Of a DNA stretch of 54,926 bases, positions 34,299-46,379 are shown one piece after another; within the stretch, counting starts at the first letter, position 1, and each line of letters begins with the position of its first letter. The DNA is from Choanephora cucurbitarum (taxonomy: Eukaryota > Mucoromycota > Mucoromycetes > Mucorales > Choanephoraceae), in NCBI GenBank assembly GCA_025331435.1, contig JAIWNI010000147.1, positions 1 through 54,926 on the forward strand, given 5' to 3'. The translations under genes were made by a program, and so were the position numbers. The notes below the pieces were generated by a model, which worked only from the letters and a program-made list of their open reading frames with translations, searched no databases and was not told where the DNA came from.

Positions 34299-36022
34299 TT
34301 ATTCTTCTGCTTGTTCAGATTGAAACAAGTAGATACGTCTCTTTTCACTATGAACAGCAATGATATTGGAAAAGGGATGGCTTGAGATACCAATCGCTTC
34401 TTCTTTACAGACATCCAATTGACCAATCAACTGTCCTGATGCCAAACTATAGCAATACACTTTTGAATCCTCAGCCAACAGATAGACCAACCCACCTTGA
34501 TGTGACACAGTACCTGCAATGAATTTGACAGAGCTATCTGAATGGTCGATTGTCTGAACCAGTTTAGCCTGCATATCCATCACATGCACTGTATGGTTTG
34601 ATTGGACCACAAGACATGCCTGAGGTCGATTGGGTATAGGCAATACCTGCTGAATCTTGATGTTGCGTTCAGGCATGACACTATAGAGTGCTGCACCTGT
34701 CGTCACATCCCATACCTTGACCGAGGCATCACTACTGCCGCTAATCACAAGCGTATTGTCCAGATTGAACATGACAGAATTCACAAAGGAAGTATGTCCC
34801 TCAAACAGCTGGACCATTTGACCCGACTTGATATGATGCATCTTGATGGTACCATCAAAACTGGAACTCAGGACATGGCTGGCATCTTTATTGAAACAGA
34901 CGGCAGTGACACCTTGACTGTGAGCTGGTGAGAATCGTCGTGTACAAAAGCCGGATTGTATCTTCCAGATGGCAATCTTACCATCTGTTGAGCCTGAAGC
35001 TAGCCATTCACTATCTGCACTGAACCCAAGTGACAAGACAGCTTGATCCATGGCCATCAAGTTTTCTTCTGCTTGATATTTAAGATCCTTTCTTAGTTTG
35101 CCGTTCGCATAGTTCCATACTTCAATAAATCCGTCCACTGAACCAGACACAAGGTAGAGCCCATTAGGTGAAAACAGAGTACATTCAGCATAGGTGTTTT
35201 TACCAGGTAACTAAAGTGGGGGGTTTATTTTGAGTCACCCTACTTTCCATTTGTAAACTATAAGATTTTTTTTTTACCTTGATAGAGACAGAAGGTAGAT
35301 TGGCCAATGCCTCTGGTTCCACCTGTTGTAACTGATCTGTGGTACGAAACAGATCAAATTCAACTTCTTCTGACAATAAACCTTGATGTTGTTGCCATTT
35401 GATACAATCCTCTAAGAGTGTCATCAAACGAGAAGGTTCAACTACAGCCACCTCATTGATCAATGCTATAGGACAAAATGTTACTTGCACCATTCTCATC
35501 ATTCAGTACACAACCTTACTTTGAGCAATCTGATGACGTTTCTTTTCTTTTGTCATACCCTGAGCATAGTTATCTCGAGGATCAAAAGAGGATCGAGAGA
35601 GGATATGCTCCAGTTTGAGGTATCGTTCAGGGTGACGTTGCTTCAGAATGAACATTGGCTCTGTCTGTCGAAGGAGTGTACGGGCAGCACCCAGTTCACG
35701 CATCTCGGCTAGTTCCAACACGATCTGCTCATAGAGATCCATCAGCTTCCTGGCTGGTATTCTAAGATCAAACACGCGTTTCAAAACCACATCCCATTCG
35801 CCTTGTTTGATCTCTTTTATAAAAGCGTCTCGATTGTCCAACGTGTTGATCTTGACTGAGGTCTCTGCTTCTAAAGCAGAGGCTGATTCGTTGTAGTCGT
35901 TTTCCTTTAGGAACTGAAGGACAAGACGGATGATACTGAGATGGGTTAGCAGATATAATTTTTTTTTGGGAAGGCTCTTTTTATTAACTTACATACTCTT
36001 CAGCTTCGATTTCAAGTGACAT
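34299..36022 (-). CDS. SMU1: WD40 spliceosomal protein SMU1
   Basis: Four exons (36022-35997, 35935-35520, 35465-35278, 35210-34299) encode 513 aa, a length typical of SMU1. The first exon codes only 8 full residues. An N-terminal LisH segment (MSLEIEAEDIIRLVLQFLKE) and CTLH segment (IKQGEWDVVLKRVFDLRIPA; LYEQIVLELAEMRELGAART; RQTEPMFILKQRHPERYLKL) are followed by PSRLMTLLEDCIKWQQHQGL and a C-terminal WD40 propeller (VSGSVDGFIEVWNYANGKLR, LASGSTDGKIAIWKIQSGFC, ISGSSDASVKVWDV). SMU1 partners RED/IK in the pre-catalytic spliceosome and helps B-complex activation. Family members occur in animals, plants and many fungi but not in budding yeast. Confidence 0.96.
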
Positions 36023-39000
36023 GGATGCTTTAAGAAAAATCAAGAAAAAAAATGTTTTTTTTTGGGTATATTTTAGAGGCTGCATATCAATTTTGAGGCA
36101 ACCTTTCATTTAAAGTGGGATACAAATAAAGGCAAATGAGCTTGTGTGGAACAGGATCAGAATTTCCTGCTTGAGGCTTGCAGGCAACAAATTTCAAGAC
36201 ACAAAGCACTGATAGAAAAGGGGAAATAAAAAGCATATGAGCCTTCTGATGGTTTTACCCGAGACTTGCATATTTAAAAGAAACGAAAGAGAAGAAATGC
36301 TTTAGTGCAGGAAAAGAAAGCAGAGCTTGTCTGACAGATACAAGTCCTATAAGCCTCTAAAAGACCTACTATTTCAACAGGACAGTTAATCTCTAATCGT
36401 ATGAACTGTAGTATTTCTTAATGTTCAAAATAAAGACCTATTATCTTGTATGAAAACCACCATGTTTTAGATGTCAAATATTGCAGTATAATTGGTTCGT
36501 TTTCAGATATAGTCTTTATCTGACATTCCCTTTTAACTCTTTCTCTCATTTTGTCGTTCTCTTTGAAGTAGTGCAATGTAAGCTCAAGAAAATTGTGTGT
36601 ATGTGTGTGTGTAATAGAGGAAGAGAATTGAATGCTGCGAGACATGTGTATCTTGTACAGTGATCCCCTCAATTGAATGAGCGGTTTTGGTTCCCTTGAC
36701 ACCGTTTTTTAAATTAATGCCGTTCCTTATTTTTCAAAGCAATAACAAGGAATGTTCAGCGCTAATCAAACTTCGGTTGCCTCAAGACTGTACCCAAAAT
36801 CAAAATCGTTCCCTAAATTCCGATCCCTAAATCGGAGGATCAGTGTATTCTAAACAACAGATTAGCATATCATCATCTATACAAAAACACATAGATCGAC
36901 TGACAAAAGACAATGACAAGCACAGTACTATGTCCATTGTTCTTTTAAGATAAACTCAATTCGATAGGAAAAGCAGCAAAAAGCATAAAATGGTCCGTAC
37001 CGAACCGTTTATCCATTTTCTGAATCATATTTTGAGACAAAACTCAATTGGCTCTAATACATAAAAGGAGTAAACCAGGATATGCTTATCATTCAACATC
37101 GATAGTGTAACTACTTGATACAGAAAAATTATCAGAAAGAGAGTTTTTTGATCCCTAGGCCTTTCTTTTTTAACTTGTCAAATGCTAGTCTGTGACGTAA
37201 TTCTTTTTAACTCGACAACAGATGATTTAATGCGGTTTCATGGATTATTTTGCTCGAGTAAAGGGCGACATATAAAGCTGAGCATCTAATTGAATAGTCA
37301 TCAGTACATGAAAGCTCGCTGAGGGGGGGGGGAAAGACTGTCAAGAGCCTATTGACAGCAATGCATTGTTTTTTAAAAAAAAAAGGAGGTCCCTTCTTGC
37401 TCACAATAGACACACGGAGCTCTATTGTATACTGCACACGTCCTTGATCCAGACAACTTTAAATGAGGCTCACTCTTTGTTCAATACGGCTTAAATTTTA
37501 TGCGTTTGTTAGTTCTCTTGGGTTTCACATGAAATCCTGATCCACCTTCATTTCAAGTTCCGTTGTCATCGTCTTCATATATCCAAATATAGACTAAGGA
37601 GAAAATGAAGTAGGTTAAACAAGTCATTTAGACAAACACACTAAACAAAAGCCTAAAGCCATTCGCTTTCTTTTTAAACAAGTTCTCGAGACAGTATGTT
37701 ACAATAATAGAGACATGCCAATCTTACTTTATCTAATTTTTTTATTTCTGCATTACCATGTGGCATTGCTGATTCAAGTAGAATACAGAATTGAGGACTG
37801 ACACCTAAGCATCTACTTCAACTTTATTTCTCTTTTGTTTACTGCATATTATACTTTGCACTAGTTGTAATTTAGATGCTTTTTAGCGTTTTGTAATATA
37901 CATTCTAATTTCTGCAAATAAAAAAAAAATAAATGATCTTATAATGTCATTTTTGCATAACTTTTTTCTCCCGATAACAACAGAATTGTTTATAGCTCTC
38001 TTGACTAATCCAAAAATAAGGCTTTGAATGTTTCATGATCATGCAATCAAGTGGTACTTGTTAACACGATTGATAAAGAACAAGAAACTCTTGTTTCCCG
38101 TGCATTTGTCATTCACCTGTCCGGAAACACAAAAAAAGCTTCTGTTTTGTTTTTCACTATAGACCTTGTACCTGAACGCTTTATTTCTGTTTCAGACTAT
38201 CTCCATTAGATCAATTCAAAACCTAGTAAACGATGCATCTATCTTCATTGATTTGCCTATATTTTTTTGCTTATTCATTATCGTGTTGCAATGGTGATGC
38301 AACTTGATAGTTTCTCTTAACAAAAAAAAAAAAAAGAAAAATGAGAAACATGAGAATGACAAGAAAGGCGGATTGACTTTTTGTTCTATGCTATCTTGGT
38401 CACTGACTTTAAAATCCGATTTTTGTCTTGCAACACACAAGAGTCAAAATGCATCATTTTTGTTGAAATCGTCTAAACTATTTTCAGTCTATCGTAAGAA
38501 AACACTATGAATTTCAATCTACAATGACTCTCTTTTGGAATCACGAGTATTTTACAAAAAATCCAAAGTAGTCCAGAACCTATTTGAGAAATGACGTGAG
38601 ACAATGGATATGTACCTGAGCTCAAAATAAAAAAACACAAATAATGTCTCTATCTTATAAGCTACTTGGAAAAATTAGAACAATCCAGAGTGAAAATTAA
38701 AATGCTACTTGGCCAGTGAAAAGGGTAGAAAAGGTCAACAATGCCTGTTTGATGGATTTGATTCCTTGATTTCAGTTGCCGAGATGATGGTGGTACAAAA
38801 GGTTTTATTGCTATTTAGTCTCATAAGAAAGTTGTCAATTTGGAATAGAGATCAGAGTTCATGAAAACCTTTGGTTTATTTAGAACTCATGATAAGTCAA
38901 AATGCAGCCTGTAGAGAGTATTTTTTTTTAAAACTAGACTATAACTGGTACACAAAGAATACATATAATGCAGAAATGTTCAATCTTATTTATGTAGGAC

Positions 39001-39165
39001 ATATGATCCCTTCTGATGTTTATAGAAAAACTTCCAACGCTAGTACAAACAGAGAAGTACTTCCAAATAAAGAAAAGGAAAACAGTAACTACGGGTCTCT
39101 TTTAATCAGATACTTGTTTTTTTTAAAAAAAAAATTCTTAGGGAGCAGGAGGCATATATTTTTTT
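36023..39165. other. Intergenic region
   Basis: 3.1 kb with no supported gene apart from a diverged MITE (36658-36845). It has T/A homopolymer junctions at 37369-37384 and 39117-39134 and a G10 run near 37323-37332. ORFs such as 38871-39227 show no domain. Confidence 0.55.
36658..36845. mobile_element. 188-bp diverged MITE copy
   Basis: Relative of the 7673-7858 element. The left end is CAGTGATCCCCTC and the inward-read right end is CACTGATCCTCCGATTTAGG, flanked by TA at 36656-36657 and 36846-36847. The interior keeps the same order of motifs (CCTTGACACCGTT, a CGTTCCTTATTTTTCAAAGC-like block, AAACTTCGGTTGCCTCAAGA, AAATCAAAATCGTTCCCTAA). It has many substitutions and a decayed left inverted repeat, so it is an old insertion. 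Confidence 0.8.
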
Positions 39166-41036
39166 TTATTCTAGCCCACCAGGAGCAGCACCCTATTCAA
39201 ATAATAAATCAATCAGTGTTATCCTAACTTATGTTTGACTTATCATTTCTTACCCATTGATCAGATCCATCAGTAGGTTGTTGCCATGGTGCACCTGAAG
39301 ATGGAGGGGGAGATTGTTGTGGTTGTTGTTGTGATGGATCATAGTAACCATAAGCATTGTAATAACCACCAGCAGCAGCTCCTGGGGCTACGCCTTGTGG
39401 TGCTGCATAGCCATAAGCGCCTTGTTGCCATGGTGCCGCACTCATTGAGGCAGCATCCTTGTGACCACCATAACCACCACCACCACCGTTAGCAGCCCAT
39501 GGAGGAGGAGCATTGGATCGAGGTTGTTGCCATGGTGGAGCAGCACCACCAGCAGGTCTGGGTTGTTGCCATGGTGCAGGAGCCCTAGTGGCATGATCAC
39601 CATACTATTCCAAAAAAAAAATTAAATCAAAAGTCAACTCTATCTTCCACAACACAACTTACACCTCGAGTATCACCCATATTACTGCTTGCACCAGGAA
39701 CAGACTCACCCAATTCAGCCATCAAATTCATATATTCACTGTCCAATTGAGAATCACGCTCACGGGCTTGATTGACCATCTCTGGGTTGTTACGTTGATT
39801 ACAATCACGAGCAATATGACCCATACCACCACACACATGACAGGTCAAGCTGGAAGTAATGTTCTGTCTCTCAGGACACTCATATCGTCTATGACCTGAA
39901 GCACCACAATTCAAACAGGTCTGGTTTTCATCATCACGCAAAGTACCGTTCAGGGCAGCCAACTCACGCAACTGATTTCGTTTCAATTCATTCTGACCTT
40001 CAGGCACAGAAGCAGAGGTCTCGATCACCTTCTCAATCAACTTGACTGCCTTTTTCACTTTCTCTTCTGTATCTGCTGTCACCAAACAATGAAGATCTTC
40101 TTCTTGACCTGCATTGGCAGCAGCGTCTGTTCTTGACTTGCCTTCCTTGACAGACCCACGACCACGAATACTGATTTTGGCGCCTGATTCTGCTTCCATG
40201 CTCTTTAATGTATTACCACGGGGGCCAATCAACTGGCCAATAAAGTTGATCTCTGGAAACTCTTTAGCTGGAATATATACTTTTTCTTGCGTTTTTGTAG
40301 GGCGTTTGTAGTCAAGAGGAGGTCTAAAGTTGGGAATGGTTTTGATGGCAATATCAATCAATCGGTGGCGTTCATCTTCAAGCTTCTTTTTCACTCTGGC
40401 TTCTCTGGTGTTGACACGTTTACCTTCAGAGTTATAGATGGGCTCAGGTGAAGGTGATCTAACAGATGATCAGCACGCAAGACTCTATTTTACTACTATT
40501 GGACGTTACCTTTCACGTTCACTGGTAAAGTCGTTGGTACGTAACTTTCTGTTGATCTCTTCTAATCTGATCTGCACTGTTTTAAATAAACAAAAGACAA
40601 GGTGAGACACGCTTATAAGACTAAAGGTGGAATGAGACTTACAGAGGTATTTATCAGATTGGTCTCTATTGTGTTTTGAAATAGAGGTAGGTAAACCAGG
40701 AATGATAACCTTTTGTTGTTCATCACCCCAACGACTTTTACGCTTTCTTTTAGGTGTAGAACCATCAGTAGCTGCAGTAGAAGAAGGAGAAGCTACGGCA
40801 GATGAAGCAACAGGTGATTGTGGAGCTAACAAATAGTATCAGTCATTGTTTCAATAGACAGAGCTAACCCATTAAAAAATAAAAAAAGACCTTACGAGGT
40901 GATTCTTTTCTATCACTGCCTGAATCTGCAAAACGCCTTTTTGTACCCAAAGGCGTTACGTTTGTACCTATTCTATAAGGTGAGCTATTGAATCAGACAC
41001 ACTAGCGTTCTTTAAAGTACCTGTTGGCTTATACAT
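39166..41036 (-). CDS. SF1: Branchpoint-binding protein (SF1/BBP/Msl5)
   Basis: Seven exons (41036-41021, 40967-40896, 40825-40643, 40576-40510, 40458-39663, 39604-39254, 39192-39166) give 503 aa. It binds the intron branch-site RNA and U2AF during early spliceosome assembly. The start MYKPTGTNVTPLGTKRRF matches the family N-terminus. KRKRKSRWGDE resembles the U2AF-binding ULM; INRKLRT and RSPSPEPIYNSEGKRVNTRE follow. A KH domain with the GPRG loop lies near residues 192-195, then QUA2. Two zinc knuckles (CLNCGASGHRRYEC near 294 and CHVCGGMGHIARDC near 319) precede a Pro/Gln/Gly/Tyr-rich tail. The last exon encodes only GAAPGGLE; retaining the last intron would end the protein in VRNDKSNIS. 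It is divergent from the ENA gene. Confidence 0.95.
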
Positions 41037-41645
41037 ATGAGGCAAAATAAAAAAAAAAAGTATTCCAAAAAAAAAAAAAAAAGAATCAAGCACGCTTACA
41101 CTCAAAAAAAAAATAGAAAGTGAGTTGTAAAAAAAAAAATACACACACACACATACACACAGAATTTTGCATACATAGGGTCCTACTCTAACAGTCACAG
41201 GAGGTCTATCTTGAAGAAACCCCATTGACACCCTCAAATCGCGATGCAACTTAATTAGGCAATTCAGACTTAAAATCACCTCTTTGACTAGAAATAGTAA
41301 ATAATGAGCACCAGGTGCAATTTGAATAAAGATGGAAAGGATGATTTCCTTTTTTCCGGTTTTCTGGCTTGACTCAATCGAAGGTCTAGAAAAATCAGAT
41401 AGAAAAAGAGAAGGATAGCTTTTACCTAATTTAGAATGTCACTCTATCCAATCAAAGTGACGCATGAACGCTTTGTTGTGTTCATGTGACGCTAGCCTTT
41501 TCTTTTTTTAGGGTTTCTCAGGTTTCTGTCAACTGTCGTAAATCAGAAACAAGCCTATAAAAGTGTGTCATCTTTCTATGTTTTTTTTTCTCAATTCCTT
41601 TCTTTTCTTATAGACCATTAGAGCATGACAACATAGATCATTCTA
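41037..41645. promoter_or_regulatory. Divergent promoter of SF1 and the ENA ATPase
   Basis: 609 bp between start codons. On the ENA side there is a TATAAAAG box at 41556-41563 (about 83 bp before the ATG) and a CCAAT box at 41448-41452. Two GTGACGC motifs lie at 41457-41463 and 41486-41492, flanking an inverted GCATGAAC/GTTCATG pair. TGACG-type motifs are bZIP (CREB/ATF) half-sites; in yeast, ENA1 is controlled through CRE-like sites by Sko1. The link here is inference. Confidence 0.55.
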
Positions 41646-44600
41646 ATGAATTCAAACGAACAACAAAATCAACCTCAAACAACCATCAAATTTGATGAAT
41701 CTCCCAAGAATAACTTTCAAGTACAACACAATGAGAAATACACACAGAAGCCCTTGACTCGGTCCTCCACTGGTCAAAGCTCTTCGGACTTTGACACCAA
41801 GTCTGTTCGAAGTGTGCTGATGAACAAGATGAATCTGGTCAAACGAAGAAGACAGAGTGTGGATGATAGAGAAAGAGTAGAAGGCCCTCCATACCACACA
41901 ATGGACTTGGACACAGTCTCTCAATTGCTTAAATCAGACTTAGAAGATGGTCTCTCTGAATCAGTGGTAGAAGAAAGACATGCCCAACATGGCTACAATG
42001 AAATGGAAGGTGAAGGTGGTGTCAGTCCATTCAAGATCCTTTTGAAACAATTCCTCAATATCATGGTGTTAATTCTCTTGATTGCTATGGTAAGTCTTCA
42101 GATACATTAACGAAGATAAATCACTAACATCTTGATTAGGTTGTCTCTTTTGTATTTAGAGATTATGTAGAAGGTGCTGTCATTCTGGTCATCATGTTCT
42201 TAAATGCCTTTGTGGGTTTCATGCAAGAATTCAAAGCTGAAAAAACCATGGATTCCTTACGTCAAATGGCCTCTCCTACAAGTCAAGTCATTCGTGATGG
42301 CCATCAAAAGACAATTCCCACTCGTGAACTGGTGCCAGGCGATCTCTTGATCCTCAAAAGCGGTGATGTCGTCGGTGCTGATTGTCGTGTCATTGAATCT
42401 TTCAACATGGATGTAGATGAAGCTCTCTTGACAGGTGAAAGTCTTCCTGTCAATAAAGTACCCGATGTTATTCAAGGCGAAGATGTGCCACTGGGTGACC
42501 GTGTCAACATGTCTTATTCCAGTACCATCTTGACAAAAGGTCGTGGTAAGGCTGTGGTGACTGCCATTGGTATGCAAACTGAAATCGGTCGAATTGCCAA
42601 ACGTCTGTTGGACTCTGGAGACAATACCAAGACACCCCTTCAAAAGTCGTTGGATCGTATGGCCATTGCTCTCTTGGCCATTGCTGTCATTGCTGTCATT
42701 GTCGTGTTTGGTGCTGCCAAGTTTAATATCACAAACGATGTCGTTCTCTATGCTATTGCCACCTCTATCTCTGTCATTCCTGAAGGTCTAGTGGCCGTTG
42801 TCACTGTCACTCAAGCATTTGGTGTACATGCCATGGCCAAGAACAAGGCACTCGTTCGTCGACTAACTGCCCTTGAACTGCTGGGTGCTGTTACGAATGT
42901 TTGTTCAGACAAGACAGGTACCTTGACTCAATCCAAGATGGTCTTAACTCGTCTCTGGAGACCAAACGCTGGTTTCTACTCTGTCAGCGGTCTCGGCTTT
43001 ACAATCGAAGGCGAAGTCAAGTCTGAATCTTCCAAGGACATTGTCACAAAAGAAAACATGGATCACGGTTTTCAAACATTGGTCAATGGTGCCGCTCTCT
43101 GTAACATGAGTGAGGTGCGTAAGGACAAGCATACAGAAGAATGGTCTGGTATTGGTGATCCTACCGAAGTTGCCCTTCAGGTGTTTGCTCATAAGCTTAA
43201 GAACGGAAAACCATCTTTGATCGCCAAGAAGAACGACACTGATGCCAATGAAACGACCGAGCAAAAGTGCTGGAAACTGATTGCTGAATACCCCTTTGAC
43301 TCTTCTATCAAGCGTATGTCTGTCCTCTGTCGTTCTCCTGATGGTACTCATATTGCCTTTCTCAAGGGTGCTACTGAACGTGTGTTGGAAAGATGTATGG
43401 GAATGCAACTGGCTGGCTCTGAAGATATCCGCCCTATGTCTGCTGAACAACTCCAAAGTGAAGTTTTACCTCGTGTAGAAGATCTTGCTCGTGGTGGTCT
43501 TCGTGTGCTCTCTTTAGCCTACCGAAAGGTAAAGCATGAAGGTCCTGTACAACCCGATACATTTGTACGTGATGTCATTGAACAGGATATGGTGTTCCTT
43601 GGTCTTGTTGGTATCTATGATCCTCCTCGTCCTGAATCAAGACCTGCTGTGGATGAATGTCATCAAGCTGGTATCACTGTACACATGCTCACTGGTGATC
43701 ATATCGCCACCGCTACTGCTATTGCTCGCGAAGTCAACATTGTCCCTTCAACCTATGGTATGCAAGATGATCCAGACTATGAACGCATCAAGGCTGAAGC
43801 TAAACCTCATATCGGTGATGGAAAAGAAAACTTGGTGATGACTGCTCAGCAGTTTGATCGTCTCTCGGTAGAAGAAATCGATGCACTTCCTGAACTTCCC
43901 TTGGTCATTGCACGTTGTAGTCCTGATACAAAAGTCAAGATGATTGAAGCCCTTCATCGACGAAAGAAGATTGCTGGTATGACAGGTGATGGTGTGAATG
44001 ATAGTCCTTCCCTGAAAGAATCTGATATCGGTATCGCTATGGGTGAAAACGGTTCGGATGTAGCCAAGCAAGCAGCTGACATTGTCCTTGTGGATGATAA
44101 CTTTGCTACCATCGTCAAGGCTGTTGAAGAAGGTCGTCGTGTGTTTGGTAATATTGCTCGTTTTGTGGTCCACATGGTCTCTGGTAACGTAGCTGAATTG
44201 ACGCCATTGTTGCTCGGTTTGATCTTTATTGATGGATCAGGTGGCTCTGTATTCCCTATGACACCCATTCAAATTTTATTCAACAACATCTTGACTTCCA
44301 GTCCTCCTGCACTCAGTTTAGGTCTTGAACCTGTCCATAAAGATCAAATGCTTCAACCGCCTCGTACTGAAAAGGACGGCCTCTTTAGTTACTCCAACAT
44401 CATCGATATCATCTTTTATGGTTTCTCGATTGGTGTGATCTGTTTAGCTAATTTTATTATTGTCTTATATGGTTATGGTACAGGCAATCTCGGTGTCGAT
44501 TGTAACGGTCACTATAACGATACCTGTGAAGAAGTCTTCCGTGCTCGTGGTGCCCTTTTTGCAACCCTCACTATCATCGTCTTATTGCATGGTTTCACTT

Positions 44601-44845
44601 GCCGTGATCTTAGACAATCTACTTGGTCCATCTCTGCCTTAAGAGGCCCTAAGAATGTTTATCTCTATTGGTCTACTCTGTTTGGCTTAATCTTGTTAAT
44701 TATTGCTCTCTATGTTCCAGGCTTAAACACTTCTGTATTTAGACATTTGCCTATCACTTGGGAATGGGGTATGACAGTAGCCTCAGTCTTGTTCTATATT
44801 GCTGTTGTTGAAACCTATAAATGGTTTAAGCGACGATTCTTTTAA
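41646..44845 (+). CDS. ENA1: ENA-type (class IID) Na+/K+ exporting P-type ATPase
   Basis: Two exons (41646-42089 and 42140-44845) encode 1049 aa, near the usual ENA length. It is a plasma- or endo-membrane pump exporting Na+ or K+ with ATP hydrolysis. A long Ser-rich, basic N-terminus precedes the pump core. Core motifs are TGES at about 246-249 (actuator), PEGL in the ion-binding helix M4, the phosphorylation site CSDKTGTLT with Asp near 405, KGATERVL (nucleotide domain), MLTGD, and TGDGVND at about 763-769. After it come MVSGNVAEL and PMTPIQILFNN in M5-M6. All catalytic residues are present. Class IID pumps are typical of fungi, mosses and some protists. Together with NHX1 at 12-14 kb this gives two sodium-handling genes in the window, not adjacent. 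It is convergent with the SPOUT gene (112 bp between stops). Confidence 0.94.
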
Positions 44846-44957
44846 TTTGTATAGCTTTTTTTTTTATTTTCTCCTTTGGTGTAATCATATTCATTCTTAA
44901 TAAACATACATATATATAAAACTCTTCTTTCTTTCTTTTTAAATCTAAATCAGGTAT

Positions 44958-46229
44958 TTATTGCTTTCCTTTCTTTACAATAATAGACTTGAATGCGGAC
45001 ATTACCATCATCATGGATTCCTACAAAATCAATTGATCATATAAGCATTCTATACCCTTTTCCTTTTTTTTGTTTCTTAAAAACACATTTACCTCAAGTC
45101 GAACACTTCGAGTACCACTCTTTGCATTGGGATCAATAAATAAATCAAACATTTCTGCTGCATCCTCACTTCCAACCTTCAAATCCTCATCTGCCTCAAT
45201 AGCTTCTTGAAGACCGCCTAATGGACCACCAAAAGCAACCAACAAATGACTAATGAAAAAAAAAGTAAACACTGGTTAGTTACTACAAAAAAAGACACAT
45301 CCAACTTTGATCTACTCTTACTCAAATGGTTTGATCTTTTCATCTAAATTGCATTCATACATATCTTGAGCATCACGATCACTTACACCAACAGTCACAT
45401 CATAACCATCCGAATAAGGACATTCTGTCATCACACGAGAGAAGGAAGAGGCCAATCGAATGTTGTAACCCCAATAAAGACCTGCCTTTTCTCTTGGTAC
45501 TTTAGGACTTACTACTTTAGCTGCAATCGGCTTTTGTCCCTTTCGAGTATCAGCGGCAGAAACAGGCTCACTCAATTCCACTGTCACTCGAACACCAGGT
45601 TGTACAGCACGATCAATACGAGCACGTCGAAAGAGACCGACATCGACCAAGGTAGAGTCTGTTTCGTTCGTTTTATCTAATGTGACACCCTCACGATAAG
45701 TCGTGATTTCATCCTTACCGGGATGATGAGGTACATCCAAAGGGTGAAGTAAGCCTGCAAATTTGAGATCGGGATTGATCGGCACCAACTGTTTACGAAG
45801 GTATTGTGGTGTTTCCATGTATTGAAATAGACGGGCCAAAAATAGACTAGGGTTGATTCTGGATTGTGTGTTGTGTACTTTATCCTCATAGATCACGATT
45901 TCATCTATTGAAAAGATCACAAGCGCTCTAGCGATTTGACCGGCCAAGATCGTCTTGAGTTCCATGTTGGGTGCAGCTTCAACTATACTACTAGGAATAG
46001 CGATGCTGGTAGTGTACTTTCGTGGCTTACAACCGAGGATCTCCTTCACTCTCTTGACATCGTGTGAGGGCATAAAGCGTTTGGCAGGTCTATCTTTGCC
46101 ATAATCGGGGCCTGATAGTTCTTTGTTTTCAAAGTTTCGCTTCTTTCTCTATAAATAATTATAGAGGGACTGAGTGATTAGGCGGCACAACAACTGTTAC
46201 TGGCTTACAGATCGATAGAATTCGGTCAT
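44958..46229 (-). CDS. SPOUT1: SPOUT-fold RNA methyltransferase (C9orf114/SPOUT1 family)
   Basis: Four exons (46229-46209, 46148-45322, 45249-45093, 45020-44958) give 355 aa. The first exon encodes seven residues (MTEFYRS). The conserved start RKYTTSIAIPSSIVEAAPNM, QIARALVIFSIDEIVIYED, LFQYMETPQYLRKQL, LKFAGLLHPLDVPHH and the OB-like insert are followed by the trefoil-knot cofactor site: YWGYNIRLASSFSRVM, and HLLVAFGGPLGGLQEAI in exon 3. Human SPOUT1/CENP-32 and yeast YGR283C/YMR310C belong to this family; a methyltransferase acting on RNA is the accepted class, with the precise substrate not certain. The C-terminus SVRLEESMMMVMSAFKSII fits the family's last helix. Confidence 0.9.
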
Positions 46230-46379
46230 GTTGATGAATAGTGTAAAGAGTAAATAATTTTTTTTTTTGGACTGTCCACCTATTTCTCATCACCGCATGT
46301 TTAAGAAAATTAAACACATTTATTTAGTGTGCGGGAAATATAATTTAACATGAACAATCTTTACAGTTATCTGTGGTTT

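Noticed and set aside
34073..38640. Two similar GTACCTGAGCTCAAATAAA strings near 34088 and 38612
   Set aside because: Only about 20 bp similar, no flanking structure; probably chance or an ancient fragment.
38871..39227. 118-codon plus-strand ORF overlapping the SF1 3' end
   Set aside because: Antisense to the SF1 terminal exon and low complexity at its end; no domain.
42944..43456. 170-codon minus-strand ORF opposite the ENA ATPase
   Set aside because: It is a shadow of the conserved pump gene; codon pattern and conservation support the plus strand.
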